From an uncultured Bacteroidales bacterium (GTDB lineage: Bacteria > Bacteroidota > Bacteroidia > Bacteroidales > Lentimicrobiaceae), in NCBI GenBank assembly GCA_937894795.1, contig CALCQV010000166.1, positions 1 to 19,914 on the forward strand: a stretch of 19,914 nt of DNA, given 5' to 3'. Below the pieces are notes generated by a model. That model was given only the letters and a program-made list of their open reading frames with translations, did not search any database and was not told where the DNA came from. The position numbers and the translations under genes were made by a program. Below, piece after piece: positions 1-7,869 of this stretch (position 1 is its first letter; every line of letters starts with the position of its first letter).

Positions 1-63
1 GGGACTCGAACCCGCGACCCTCAGCTTGGGAAGCTGATGCTCTACCAACTGAGCTACTTCCGC
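1..63 (-). tRNA. tRNA-Gly (anticodon CCC), 3' end cut by window edge
   Basis: On the minus strand the sequence starts GCGGAAGTAGCTCAGTTGG, with a typical D arm. It continues with an anticodon arm whose 5-bp stem (TCAGC/GCTGA) encloses the 7-nt loop TTCCCAA, so the anticodon is CCC (plus positions 28-30) and reads GGG glycine codons. The T arm begins with the canonical GGTTCGA. The 3' strand of the acceptor stem and the discriminator base lie beyond position 1, so only about the first 63 nt are present. A well-formed Bacteroidota promoter sits just upstream. Identity follows directly from the anticodon and the GCGGAAG acceptor strand, which is usual for tRNA-Gly. Confidence 0.95.
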
Positions 64-77
64 ATTAAATGCAGCGG

Positions 78-109
78 CAAAGTTACAAAAACAAATATTT
101 CTTTTCAAA
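78..109 (-). promoter_or_regulatory. Promoter of the tRNA-Gly gene (-33 TTTG / -7 TAACTTTG)
   Basis: Read on the minus strand, TTTG (plus 106-109) is followed after 20 nt by TAACTTTG (plus 78-85). This matches the Bacteroidota primary sigma-factor consensus TTTG-N(19-21)-TAnnTTTG. Transcription would start around position 71, a few bases before the tRNA 5' end at 63. It is the cleanest promoter in the window. Confidence 0.75.
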
Positions 110-111
110 CC

Positions 112-155
112 TTGTTTTAAGTCTTATTAGCAGTATTATTTATGTAAATTTACAT
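112..155 (+). promoter_or_regulatory. Candidate promoter and palindromic operator of the MFS transporter gene
   Basis: A weak promoter match is seen: TTG at 112-114, a 22-nt spacer, then TATTTATG at 137-144 (7 of 8 against TAnnTTTG). The perfect 14-bp palindrome ATGTAAATTTACAT (142-155) overlaps the end of the -7 element and the predicted start of transcription, a position where a repressor would block initiation. Regulation by sugar is an inference; no regulator gene is present in the window. Confidence 0.4.
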
Positions 156-183
156 GCTAAAAACATCCATAAAAGGTAATTTT

Positions 184-1554
184 ATGAATAAGAAACCCCG
201 CCTGACGTTCTGGCAGATCTTCAATATGAGTGTTGGATTCATGGGAATCCAGTTCGGATTTGCTCTCCAGAATGCTAATGCAAGTCGTATACTGCAAACT
301 TTTGGTGCCGATGTGGAACATTTATCATGGTTCTGGTTGGTAGCGCCCATTACCGGAATGATAGTTCAACCTATTATTGGTCATTATAGTGATCAGACAT
401 GGAACAGGTTAGGTCGCCGGAAACCATTTTTTCTTACAGGGGCTCTATTGGCCGCGGTTGGGTTGATACTAATGCCACAATCGCCCATGTTTGCAGCCTA
501 CTTACCTGCCTTATGGGTAGGTGCCGGTATGCTCATGGTAATGGATGCTTCCTTTAATATCGCCATGGAACCATTCAGAGCCCTGGTAGCCGATAAACTA
601 CCAACTGATCAGCGAACACTTGGTTTTTCGGTACAGACTTTCCTGATTGGTGTGGGTGCTGTTGTTGGCTCATGGTTGCCCTATGTGCTGACTAATTGGA
701 TGGGGGTTTCAAACTCAGCTGCTATAGGAGAAGTCCCGGCTAGTCTTATAATCTCCTTTATTGTAGGCGCCAGTGTGTTGGTTGGAACAATATTATGGAC
801 AATCTTCACTACGAAAGAGTATCCACCTGCAGAAATGGCCGAATATACAGCACAGGAAACAGGAATTCAAACTGAAGAAAAAAAAGAGAAGTCAAGCATA
901 TTCGACATTTTTAAGGATTTCGCAGCAATGCCTGCAACTATGAGGCAGTTAGGCTTGGTTCAGTTCTTCTCATGGTTTGCCTTGTTCTCGATGTGGGTAT
1001 TCACCACTCCTGCCCTTGCACAGCATGTTTGGGGATTGTCGCCTGACGATAGAAGCTCTGAAGCATTCAATACTGCCGGTAATTACGTTGGCGTTATTTT
1101 TGGCGTATACAACCTTGTTGCTGCAATATTTGCCATGATGCTGCCGGTAATTGCTGCTAAAGTCGGTAGAAGATTGACCCACTCCATTTGCCTTACCATT
1201 GGTGGTTTAGGGATGATTTCCATTTTGTTCATAACATCACCCGATATGAAATGGATGCTCAATTTAAGTATGGTAGGAGTAGGTATCGCATGGGCAAGTA
1301 TTCTGGCAATGCCATATGCCATTCTGGCCGGTTCTATTCCTGCCCGGAAGATGGGTGTTTATATGGGCATTTTCAACTTCTTCATTACTTTTCCACAAAT
1401 TGTGAATGGAATTTTCGGCGGACCAATTGTAAAGTATCTGTATGGTGGACAGGCTGTTTATGCACTGGTTGCTGCAGGTGTCCTTATGATTGCAGGTGCT
1501 GTTTCCGTAATCTTCGTAAAGGATAAAGATGATGTGGTTAATTTATTGAAGTAA
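184..1554 (+). CDS. MFS sugar transporter, SLC45/GPH-like
   Basis: A 456-aa polytopic membrane protein with about twelve hydrophobic segments, split in the middle by a charged loop rich in Glu and Lys (encoded around 850-910). The loop after TM2 carries GHYSDQTWNRLGRRKP, the conserved MFS signature between TM2 and TM3 and typical of the SLC45/sucrose-maltose proton symporter group. It probably imports maltose or a related alpha-glucoside across the inner membrane, because it converges on GH13 and GH65 genes. The start at 184 is preferred over an in-frame ATG at 154: 154 falls inside the palindrome at the predicted transcription start, whereas 184 follows an AAAGG sequence and begins a normal MFS N-terminus. 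Substrate is inferred from context only. Confidence 0.85.
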   Translation: MNKKPRLTFWQIFNMSVGFMGIQFGFALQNANASRILQTFGADVEHLSWFWLVAPITGMIVQPIIGHYSDQTWNRLGRRKPFFLTGALLAAVGLILMPQSPMFAAYLPALWVGAGMLMVMDASFNIAMEPFRALVADKLPTDQRTLGFSVQTFLIGVGAVVGSWLPYVLTNWMGVSNSAAIGEVPASLIISFIVGASVLVGTILWTIFTTKEYPPAEMAEYTAQETGIQTEEKKEKSSIFDIFKDFAAMPATMRQLGLVQFFSWFALFSMWVFTTPALAQHVWGLSPDDRSSEAFNTAGNYVGVIFGVYNLVAAIFAMMLPVIAAKVGRRLTHSICLTIGGLGMISILFITSPDMKWMLNLSMVGVGIAWASILAMPYAILAGSIPARKMGVYMGIFNFFITFPQIVNGIFGGPIVKYLYGGQAVYALVAAGVLMIAGAVSVIFVKDKDDVVNLLK

Positions 1555-1619
1555 AACATCAAAATTTTCATCAGGAAATTTCATCACTTTCCCATTCTAT
1601 TGAGATTTGCACATAGTAG

Positions 1620-1650
1620 CCTAATTATCAAACAATTAGGTTCAATTTTT
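1620..1650 (+). terminator. Rho-independent terminator after the MFS gene
   Basis: The arms CCTAATT (1620-1626) and AATTAGG (1634-1640) form a perfect 7-bp stem with a 7-nt loop and are followed by the T-rich run TTCAATTTTT. It lies 66 nt after the transporter stop codon. The stem is AT-rich, so strength is uncertain. The rest of the 278-nt convergent gap (1555-1832) shows no gene and no clear terminator for the oppositely oriented GH13 gene. Confidence 0.6.
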
Positions 1651-1832
1651 CTGGGGTATTATTCTAATATCGCCGTGGTTGGCTGTATTGCTTTATTATC
1701 AAGGCTTTCAGGTGTTTTTAAGTTAGTTTAAGCTCTTGAGAATTCAATATATTTTATTGTGATAGGCTAATAGTAGTTAAAATCAAATGTAAGCTACTCA
1801 AGTATCTGCAAAACACCTCCATTAGCAGTTAA

Positions 1833-3110
1833 TTACTTGGAAAGCAATACTTTGTAACCCCAAGGCCCTAGGTTAAAGTAATAATCATCAAAAATTGTAA
1901 ATTTCTCATCCGAAAAGATTTCCTGGTAATGCCCTTCCAATTGAAGGTCATTCAGATGAGCAAATTGATTATATCCTGAAAGATTTATTACCACCAGCAC
2001 TTTTGCATTACCTTTTTGCCTGATATAGGCAATGGTGTTTCTGCCATTCTTTGTATCAAGCATAATAAGCTTACCCCCATAAGGACCATTCCATAGAGCT
2101 TCATTTGATTTCTTAAGCTCAATCAACCTGGAATATAAAGGAAACATTTTATCATCCTTCCACTCAATCTCATCCTTTTCAAAGAAACTCAGTCTTTTGT
2201 GAGCACCAGCCTCTTGTCCGTTGTAAATGAGAGGGATTCCGGTAAGGGTGAAATAAAGGACCGCAAAGGCCTCCAAGCCATAATGCAACCGCTCAATTTC
2301 AGAGCCGTTCCATGAGTTCTCATCATGATTAGAAATAAACATCATCTGGTAAGCATGGGCAGGAAATTGATAAATCTCTCTATCAATCATGGCCGTAAGA
2401 TCCCAAGCCGACTTTTCACCCTTTGCAATATTGTTGAAAGTATGGAAAACGTTCCAGTTATAGACGGCATCAAATGCTCCATTCAGCATTTCACGCTGTT
2501 CAGCTTCAGCAAGCATAAAAACAGGTTTGACCTTATCCAACTCTGTTCTTGCATATTGCCAGAAGTCAAGGGGAACAAGATTGGCCATATCACACCTGAA
2601 ACCGTCAATATTAGTTTTCCCTAGCCAATATTTCATTGAATCAACCATATATTTCCTCAACTCCGGATTTTTATAGTTTAGTTCAATAACATCAGCCCAT
2701 TCAGGGAAAGGGGGCTTAAAGCCTCCCATCTCATTGCAGGTATAGAATAGTGGATTTGTGACGGTAAGTTTATTATCCCAAGCAGTGTGGTTAGCCACCC
2801 AGTCGAGTATGACATACATGCCCATATCATGAATTTTATCGACAAGGGTAATAAACTCATCCATTGTTCCATAAAGAGGATCAATTTCTAAATAATCCTT
2901 AATGCTATAATAGCTCCCAAGTGTTCCTTTTCGTTCAATTTCACCTATTGGTTGCAAGGGCATAAACCACAAAACACCGACGCCTAGTTGTTTTAATCTA
3001 GGCAGATGAGTTTCAAACTCTCTGAATGTTCCTGAAGGTGTGTATTGGCGTAAATTTATTTCGTAAATAGTCAGGTCTTTTGTCCATTCAAGGGGAAGGT
3101 TCTTTGGCAT
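1833..3110 (-). CDS. GH13 alpha-amylase family enzyme, cytoplasmic type
   Basis: A 425-aa protein with the four GH13 signatures in order: region I DWVANH (103-108), region II GFRCD (170-174, nucleophile D174), region III MLAEAE with E202 the likely acid/base, and region IV NHD (261-263, transition-state Asp D263). The TIM barrel covers roughly residues 10-340 and a short C-terminal beta domain follows. There is no signal peptide or lipobox, so it should act in the cytoplasm on imported maltodextrins rather than on starch outside the cell. It is the last gene of the minus-strand sugar operon, 40 nt after the broken kinase gene. It could be a maltodextrin-hydrolysing amylase, cyclomaltodextrinase or transglycosylase; sequence inspection cannot separate these. 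Family assignment is firm, specificity is not. Confidence 0.9.
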   Translation of the reverse strand: MPKNLPLEWTKDLTIYEINLRQYTPSGTFREFETHLPRLKQLGVGVLWFMPLQPIGEIERKGTLGSYYSIKDYLEIDPLYGTMDEFITLVDKIHDMGMYVILDWVANHTAWDNKLTVTNPLFYTCNEMGGFKPPFPEWADVIELNYKNPELRKYMVDSMKYWLGKTNIDGFRCDMANLVPLDFWQYARTELDKVKPVFMLAEAEQREMLNGAFDAVYNWNVFHTFNNIAKGEKSAWDLTAMIDREIYQFPAHAYQMMFISNHDENSWNGSEIERLHYGLEAFAVLYFTLTGIPLIYNGQEAGAHKRLSFFEKDEIEWKDDKMFPLYSRLIELKKSNEALWNGPYGGKLIMLDTKNGRNTIAYIRQKGNAKVLVVINLSGYNQFAHLNDLQLEGHYQEIFSDEKFTIFDDYYFNLGPWGYKVLLSK

Positions 3111-3150
3111 AAACAGTGTTATGGGTTATTAATTACATGAAATGTATTGA

Positions 3151-3775
3151 TTATCTGGCTTTCCGTACTTTATAGTCCATATTGATCAGGAGGTCAGCCT
3201 TTTCCTTTAATGATTGCACTACCTGATGTTCACGCTCAAGAACCTGCATACGATAATCATTTTGAGGCTCTTTTCCTCTTACAACCTGAGCTTTTTTAGT
3301 TTCATGATAGGTAAGTTCAATAAAGATTCGAAGGTCAACACCTTCAGTTTTAATGGCATAGAGACCGTCAATTATAAGCATGTCTATACCTTTGAAATCA
3401 GTGGTAAGCTGATCAACCTGTTCTGTAACTAGATCAACGCATGGCATGGTGGATGGTTTGCTATTTCGAAAATCTTCAAGGTTTTTGTAAATAGTATCCC
3501 AGTCATATTCTGTGTAACCTACTGCTGTTTGGATGCCATGCTGTTTTCTCCATTCTGTGCGTTCAAGTGGTAATGTCAATGTGGATAGGTTTGCAGAAAA
3601 TGCCTTCTTTACGGAGCAGTCGGGCAATGACATGAGTAAGTTCAGATTTGCCTGAACCAGATTCACCGGAAACAGCAATAATAAATTTATCTTTCTTATT
3701 CTCAATAATATAGGGCAATATTTCACGGGCTGCTGCCTCGTGCTTTTCATTAATCAATAATACATCACCTAGCAT
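3151..3775 (-). pseudogene. Frameshifted P-loop (uridine-kinase-like) kinase, second copy
   Basis: Two reading frames together encode a paralogue of the kinase at 3875-4513. The first frame (3775 to 3563) begins MLGDVLLIN, carries a canonical Walker A GESGSGKS (residues 37-44) and runs to HID (65-67) before ending in a stop. The second frame picks up at LPLERTEWRK and continues through EYDW, MPCVDL, LIIDGLYAI and VVQSLK to the stop at 3151. Aligned with the intact copy, five codons (the equivalent of SYYKI after D67) are replaced by a single base. That is a net loss of about 14 nt at plus positions 3571-3577, and restoring it would give exactly the 212 aa of the paralogue. The lost segment follows the Asp of the D-S-F/Y-Y motif, which holds the catalytic base in uridine kinases. 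An assembly error cannot be excluded. Confidence 0.85.
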
Positions 3776-3874
3776 ACTTCAATGGTTTAGAATTTTTAAT
3801 TGTACTCACCTAGCGGGCTTATAATTCCCAGTTTATAAATTTAAGAAAATCTTGAAATCCCAACGATAAAACCA

Positions 3875-4513
3875 TTAAAAATAGTAATATTCACTCGAAG
3901 GATCAAAGTCAAGAAAGAAATCGGCTGAGTGTTTAAGTGACTGAACTACTTTATGTTCCTGCTCAAGTATTTTCATGCGGAAATCGTCAATTTGCTCTTT
4001 GCCAGATTCTTTCTGAATAGTAAGTGTATCCTTGTAAGTGTTTTCAATAAAGACCTTGAGATTCACCTTCTCTACTTTTACAGCATACAAGCCGGCCAAT
4101 ATTAATAGATCAATATCCTTGAAATCAGTAATCAGCTGGTCTATTTGTCCGGTAAATAGATCAACGCAGGGCATAGTTGCCTTCTTCTCCTTGAGAAATG
4201 CATCAACGTTACTATTGATGGTTTCCCAATCATATTCATCATAGCCAACACTCTCAATACCGTGCTCTTTTCTCCATTGTGTCCGTTCCAGAGGAGGTAT
4301 CTTGTAATAGCTGTCCATATACAGCATCTTCACTTTGATATTCTTCTCCTTTAGCATACGTCCAAGCATATGGGCGACTTCTGATTTACCGGTTTCCACT
4401 TCACCGGATATAGAGATCATGTACTTTCTTTTATATTCAGGCATCACCCTGTCGAGGATGATCTTAGCTGCCTTTTCGTGTCCTTTGTTCAGTAACAGTA
4501 CTTCATTAAGCAT
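3875..4513 (-). CDS. P-loop kinase, uridine-kinase-like, intact copy of a tandem pair
   Basis: A 212-aa protein with a Walker A motif GEVETGKS (37-44) after strand YMISIS. DSYY (67-70) matches the catalytic D-S-F-Y motif of uridine/cytidine kinases. A conserved stretch PPLERTQWRKEHG and YDEYDW (91-96) follows, then LLILAGLYAV (136-145) in the place of the usual hydrophobic-E/D-G-Y-A strand, and VFIE (154-157). It lies 12 nt after the GH65 fusion gene and 99 nt before its frameshifted paralogue, so it is probably cotranscribed with sugar-phosphorolysis genes. The P-loop departs from GxSGSGKS and position 140 is Ala where the broken copy has Asp. Its substrate is unknown. A nucleoside is suggested by the family and a sugar by the context; neither is demonstrated, and a non-catalytic role is possible. 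Confidence 0.75.
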   Translation of the reverse strand: MLNEVLLLNKGHEKAAKIILDRVMPEYKRKYMISISGEVETGKSEVAHMLGRMLKEKNIKVKMLYMDSYYKIPPLERTQWRKEHGIESVGYDEYDWETINSNVDAFLKEKKATMPCVDLFTGQIDQLITDFKDIDLLILAGLYAVKVEKVNLKVFIENTYKDTLTIQKESGKEQIDDFRMKILEQEHKVVQSLKHSADFFLDFDPSSEYYYF

Positions 4514-4525
4514 TTTAGTAAGATT

Positions 4526-7500
4526 TTAGTTTATATCAACATTGTCATCGTGTATAGTCACAATATATTGCTTTCCACGGAAAGTAACCTTAAAACGAAT
4601 ACTCTTCCATATTTTTGGGAGCTTGGGATTGATATTCACTTCATTGCCATGGAAATTAAGTCCGGCATAAGAATGAAGAGCAATCAAAATAGTACCAGCC
4701 ATAACACCAAGATGGATACCCTCAGCAGTTGTACCACCCTGTATATCATCAAAATCACTGTTCAAGGCATCCTTATAAAGTGTCCAGCTCAGTTCAGAAT
4801 CACCAATACTATTGGCCAACTGGGCATGGACAACTCTGCTTAGGGTAGAACCATGAGAAGTGCGGGCGAGGTAATAATCCATATTTCTTTTAAGAAAATC
4901 AGGTTTTAACTTATATCCCATTGCCTCAATAATGTCTCTTACTTCTTTTTCTTCCAGAATATAGAAGATCATAAGCATATCAGCCTGTTTGGCTACTTTG
5001 TATTCGTCAGGAGATTTCCCTTCAGCTTTAAGGATACGGTCAAGACGATAGATATTGCCATATTTGGAGCGGTAATAATCCCAATCAAGCTCTTTCAGAT
5101 CAAAATAGCCATCATACTGGGCAATAATTCCATCGGAAGAGATATCCAGGTTGAGTTTATGGGCGATATCATTCCATCGTTTCAACTCATCCTGAGAAAC
5201 CAGATGATGTTTTAAATCAGCAGCTCCATCTATCATATTATAGATCTCAGCAGCTTTGTTAAAAGCCCATGCAGCCAGGATATTTGTATATGCATTATCT
5301 TTTAAGCCCCCTTGTTCAGCATCGTGATATTGCTCATGGAACTCGTCAGGTCCCATTACGCCGGGAATGCTATACCGGCCGGTGGTATCATTATAAACGG
5401 TTTTACTTTCCCAGAAGCGGCATATTTCATAAAACATTTCAGCACCATAATTTCTAAGGAAATTCAGATCACCGGTGGTGTTTACATACTGCCAAACATT
5501 ATAGGCAACTGCCAGTGATACATGACGCTGCAAAGAGCTGTAATCATCGCCCCAATGTCCGGTCAATGGATTAAGGTGAACAACCTGGGTTTCTTCTCTA
5601 CCATCGCTCCCACTCTGCCAAGGGAACATTGCTCCTTTATAACCGTGTTGTGCTGCATATTCCCTTGCCTTGGCAAGGCGGTTATACCGATACATCAGCG
5701 TTGCTTTGGCAGTATCGGGTAAGTGGTAGTTATAGAAAGGCAATATGAAGAGCTCATCCCAGAATATGTGTCCTCTATATGCTTCGCCGTGCAATCCGCG
5801 GGCTGTAAAACTGGCATCAATTGCATGATTGTGGGGTGATGCCGAGACCATTAAATGATACAAGTGAAGCCGTAATAATTTCTGATCCATACGACTACCA
5901 TCAATAATAACGTCAATATCCTTCCAAAGCTTTTTCCAGGCATCTTCACTAACAGTTTCAACATCGCGATACCTGACAGGAATTGAAACAAGCTTGGTTG
6001 CTTCTTTAACCGGATTATCAACATCATCAGGTTTGGATGTATATATAGCAACAATCTTTTCAAGGATAATTGATTGCCCCTGAATGACATCATAGGAGAA
6101 CTCCTGGAACGCTTTGCCTGGTGAAATATCAGTACGAGGTTCAATCGTCAACTCATGTTCTTCAAGAAATACACGATGTGAAGCAGCTTCTGCAATAGTG
6201 ATCCCCGATTGTGTAGTTTCAACCGCAATGTGAATAATGTGGCCCTGGTGTCCCTCCTCACTTGGTTTTAGGTGTTTCTGATTTAATTGCTTATAGCGCT
6301 CCACCACTTCATTGATAATCTCACCGTTTATTCCGGTGCGAATAGTAATTTGTGCACTATAACTCAGAGGAGTTATGGAGTATTGCAATGCAGCCAGGTG
6401 AGGATTGTCCATGGAAGCTAGTCTGTATGAGTCAATGGCTGTAACTCTGCCCAAAGAATCCTCTACAACTATTCGTCTGCTAAAAACACCGTTCCGGAAG
6501 TCAAGTGACTTATTGAACTCAAGAAACTTTACCTTGGAAAAATCAAAATATGGCTCATTATCAATTCTGAATGATACCGGTAACCAGTTGGGGGCATTTA
6601 CAAAATCTTCATTTTCAACAAAGCGGTCACCTACTCTTGATTCAAGTCGGTTATACAAACCGGCTATGTACGTTCCGGGACTATGAACCTTTGATGAAGC
6701 AGTCTCTTCCATGGCTCCACGGGTACCAAAATAGCCATTGCCGACAGTAAGCAGGGCTTCGCGTGTACGCTCTTTAACGGGATCAAAGTCCTGGTATGTG
6801 ATGGTCCATTTTTCATTTTCGATACCTGAAACAAACCAGTCATTGATACCTTCGAGCGAGATTTCTGACAAGTCAGTAACTACAAGATCAGCACCGTTAA
6901 GTAATAACTCCTTCTCGTTTTCTTCGCGTGCCACACCTAAAACGAGTCCAAAATCACCTTTCTTACCGGCCTGTACACCTGATACCGCATCTTCAACTAT
7001 TACTGAACGGTCATAAGAAACGCCCATATTATCAGCGGCAGTGGTAAAAATATCAGGTTCAGGTTTGCCTTTAAGCTTCAGTTCAGCTGAAACAACCCCA
7101 TCAACCCGGGTCTCAAAAAGATGCAAAAGACCGGCAGCTTCCAATACAGGGCCACAGTTCTTACTTGATGAAGCTACACCAACTTTGATATTATTTTCTT
7201 TAAGCTGTTTGATAAGCTCAACCGTACTATCGTAAACGCTAACCCCATCAGCCCTAAGGATTTCATTGAAAGCGTAATCCTTTCTATTGCCTAAACCGCA
7301 TACTGTTTCCTTGTCAATGCTGTCAGAAGGATCACCAAATGGCAACTCGATACCTCTGGAAATGAGGAAATCCTGAACTCCTTTATATCTTGGTTTTCCG
7401 TCTACGTAGGGTAGATAATCATTTGCATGGGTAAACTCTTTGAAAGGGATTCCCTCATTTTTCGAATATTGGATGAGAAAATCATCAAACATTTTTTTCC

Positions 7501-7582
7501 AGGCTGAACTGTGGACGAGGGCAGTCTTGGTAATAACACCATCCAGATCAAAGATTACGGCATCAAACGGCTGTTTCAACAT
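4526..7582 (-). CDS. HAD beta-phosphoglucomutase-like / GH65 disaccharide phosphorylase fusion
   Basis: A 1018-aa two-domain protein. Residues 1-250 are a HAD enzyme of the beta-phosphoglucomutase type: DLDGVIT (12-18; nucleophile D12, acid/base D14), ASSS (137-140), KGKPEPD (171-177) and VEDAVSG (196-202). From about 255 it is a GH65 glycosidase-phosphorylase. It has an N-terminal beta-sandwich, then the (alpha/alpha)6 barrel with GEAYRGHIFWDE (599-610), GPDEFHE (744-750, E747 the likely general acid), SHGSTLS (909-915, phosphate-site motif) and GGTTAEGIH (949-957). The likely reaction is phosphorolysis of an alpha-linked glucose disaccharide (maltose, trehalose, kojibiose or nigerose) to glucose and beta-glucose-1-phosphate. 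The HAD half then isomerises the latter to glucose-6-phosphate. It is the first gene of the operon. The linkage preferred by GH65 cannot be read from these motifs. Confidence 0.9.
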   Translation of the reverse strand: MLKQPFDAVIFDLDGVITKTALVHSSAWKKMFDDFLIQYSKNEGIPFKEFTHANDYLPYVDGKPRYKGVQDFLISRGIELPFGDPSDSIDKETVCGLGNRKDYAFNEILRADGVSVYDSTVELIKQLKENNIKVGVASSSKNCGPVLEAAGLLHLFETRVDGVVSAELKLKGKPEPDIFTTAADNMGVSYDRSVIVEDAVSGVQAGKKGDFGLVLGVAREENEKELLLNGADLVVTDLSEISLEGINDWFVSGIENEKWTITYQDFDPVKERTREALLTVGNGYFGTRGAMEETASSKVHSPGTYIAGLYNRLESRVGDRFVENEDFVNAPNWLPVSFRIDNEPYFDFSKVKFLEFNKSLDFRNGVFSRRIVVEDSLGRVTAIDSYRLASMDNPHLAALQYSITPLSYSAQITIRTGINGEIINEVVERYKQLNQKHLKPSEEGHQGHIIHIAVETTQSGITIAEAASHRVFLEEHELTIEPRTDISPGKAFQEFSYDVIQGQSIILEKIVAIYTSKPDDVDNPVKEATKLVSIPVRYRDVETVSEDAWKKLWKDIDVIIDGSRMDQKLLRLHLYHLMVSASPHNHAIDASFTARGLHGEAYRGHIFWDELFILPFYNYHLPDTAKATLMYRYNRLAKAREYAAQHGYKGAMFPWQSGSDGREETQVVHLNPLTGHWGDDYSSLQRHVSLAVAYNVWQYVNTTGDLNFLRNYGAEMFYEICRFWESKTVYNDTTGRYSIPGVMGPDEFHEQYHDAEQGGLKDNAYTNILAAWAFNKAAEIYNMIDGAADLKHHLVSQDELKRWNDIAHKLNLDISSDGIIAQYDGYFDLKELDWDYYRSKYGNIYRLDRILKAEGKSPDEYKVAKQADMLMIFYILEEKEVRDIIEAMGYKLKPDFLKRNMDYYLARTSHGSTLSRVVHAQLANSIGDSELSWTLYKDALNSDFDDIQGGTTAEGIHLGVMAGTILIALHSYAGLNFHGNEVNINPKLPKIWKSIRFKVTFRGKQYIVTIHDDNVDIN

Positions 7583-7621
7583 ATCTGATATAATTTACAT
7601 TACGTGATTATTTCGTTCATG

Positions 7622-7654
7622 CAAAGATAACCATTAACAACATGTAATGTTAAA
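7622..7654 (-). promoter_or_regulatory. Promoter of the HAD-GH65 operon with overlapping inverted repeat
   Basis: On the minus strand TATCTTTG (plus 7622-7629) fits the -7 consensus TAnnTTTG exactly. TTTA (plus 7651-7654) lies 21 nt upstream, a 3-of-4 match to TTTG. The predicted start of transcription is near 7614, giving a leader of about 32 nt before the ATG at 7582. The spacer holds an inverted repeat, TTAACA (7634-7639) and TGTTAA (7648-7653), between and partly on the two promoter elements, where a repressor or activator could act. Confidence 0.55.
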
Positions 7655-7835
7655 CTGAAAAACAAGAACGAAATGGTCAGTAATAAAAATATCAAGCCAA
7701 AATGTTAATAGCCTAAGTATGTAATACACTGAGACTAGCAAACTTTTAACGGGATAAACTGTTATTGGAATAGAAAACCGGTCATTTAAAAAATGAAAAA
7801 GATTAATTAATGCCTGCAAGGTTAGGAAAACTTAT

Positions 7836-7843
7836 TAAATTTG
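7836..7843 (+). promoter_or_regulatory. Candidate -7 element for the DUF6580-like gene
   Basis: TAAATTTG matches TAnnTTTG. No convincing -33 element is found about 20 nt upstream. It predicts a transcript starting near 7850, 20 nt before the ATG at 7870, which argues against an earlier in-frame ATG at 7810. Confidence 0.4.
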
Positions 7844-7869
7844 TGGCCATAAATCAAATAAGCTTTAAC

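Noticed and set aside
154..183. Upstream in-frame ATG of the MFS gene
   Set aside because: It sits within the palindrome at the predicted transcription start and adds ten residues unlike an MFS N-terminus; 184 is preferred.
1188..1526. 112-codon open frame within the MFS gene
   Set aside because: Out-of-frame reading of conserved transmembrane sequence; Cys/Arg-rich and without a recognisable domain.
3781..3876. 8-bp inverted repeat AATGGTTT / AAACCATT bounding the spacer between the kinase genes
   Set aside because: An 80-nt loop, no T-run and AT-rich arms; such a match is easily expected by chance.
7810..7869. Upstream in-frame ATG of the DUF6580-like gene
   Set aside because: The candidate -7 element at 7836-7843 lies downstream of it, so the transcript would not include this codon.
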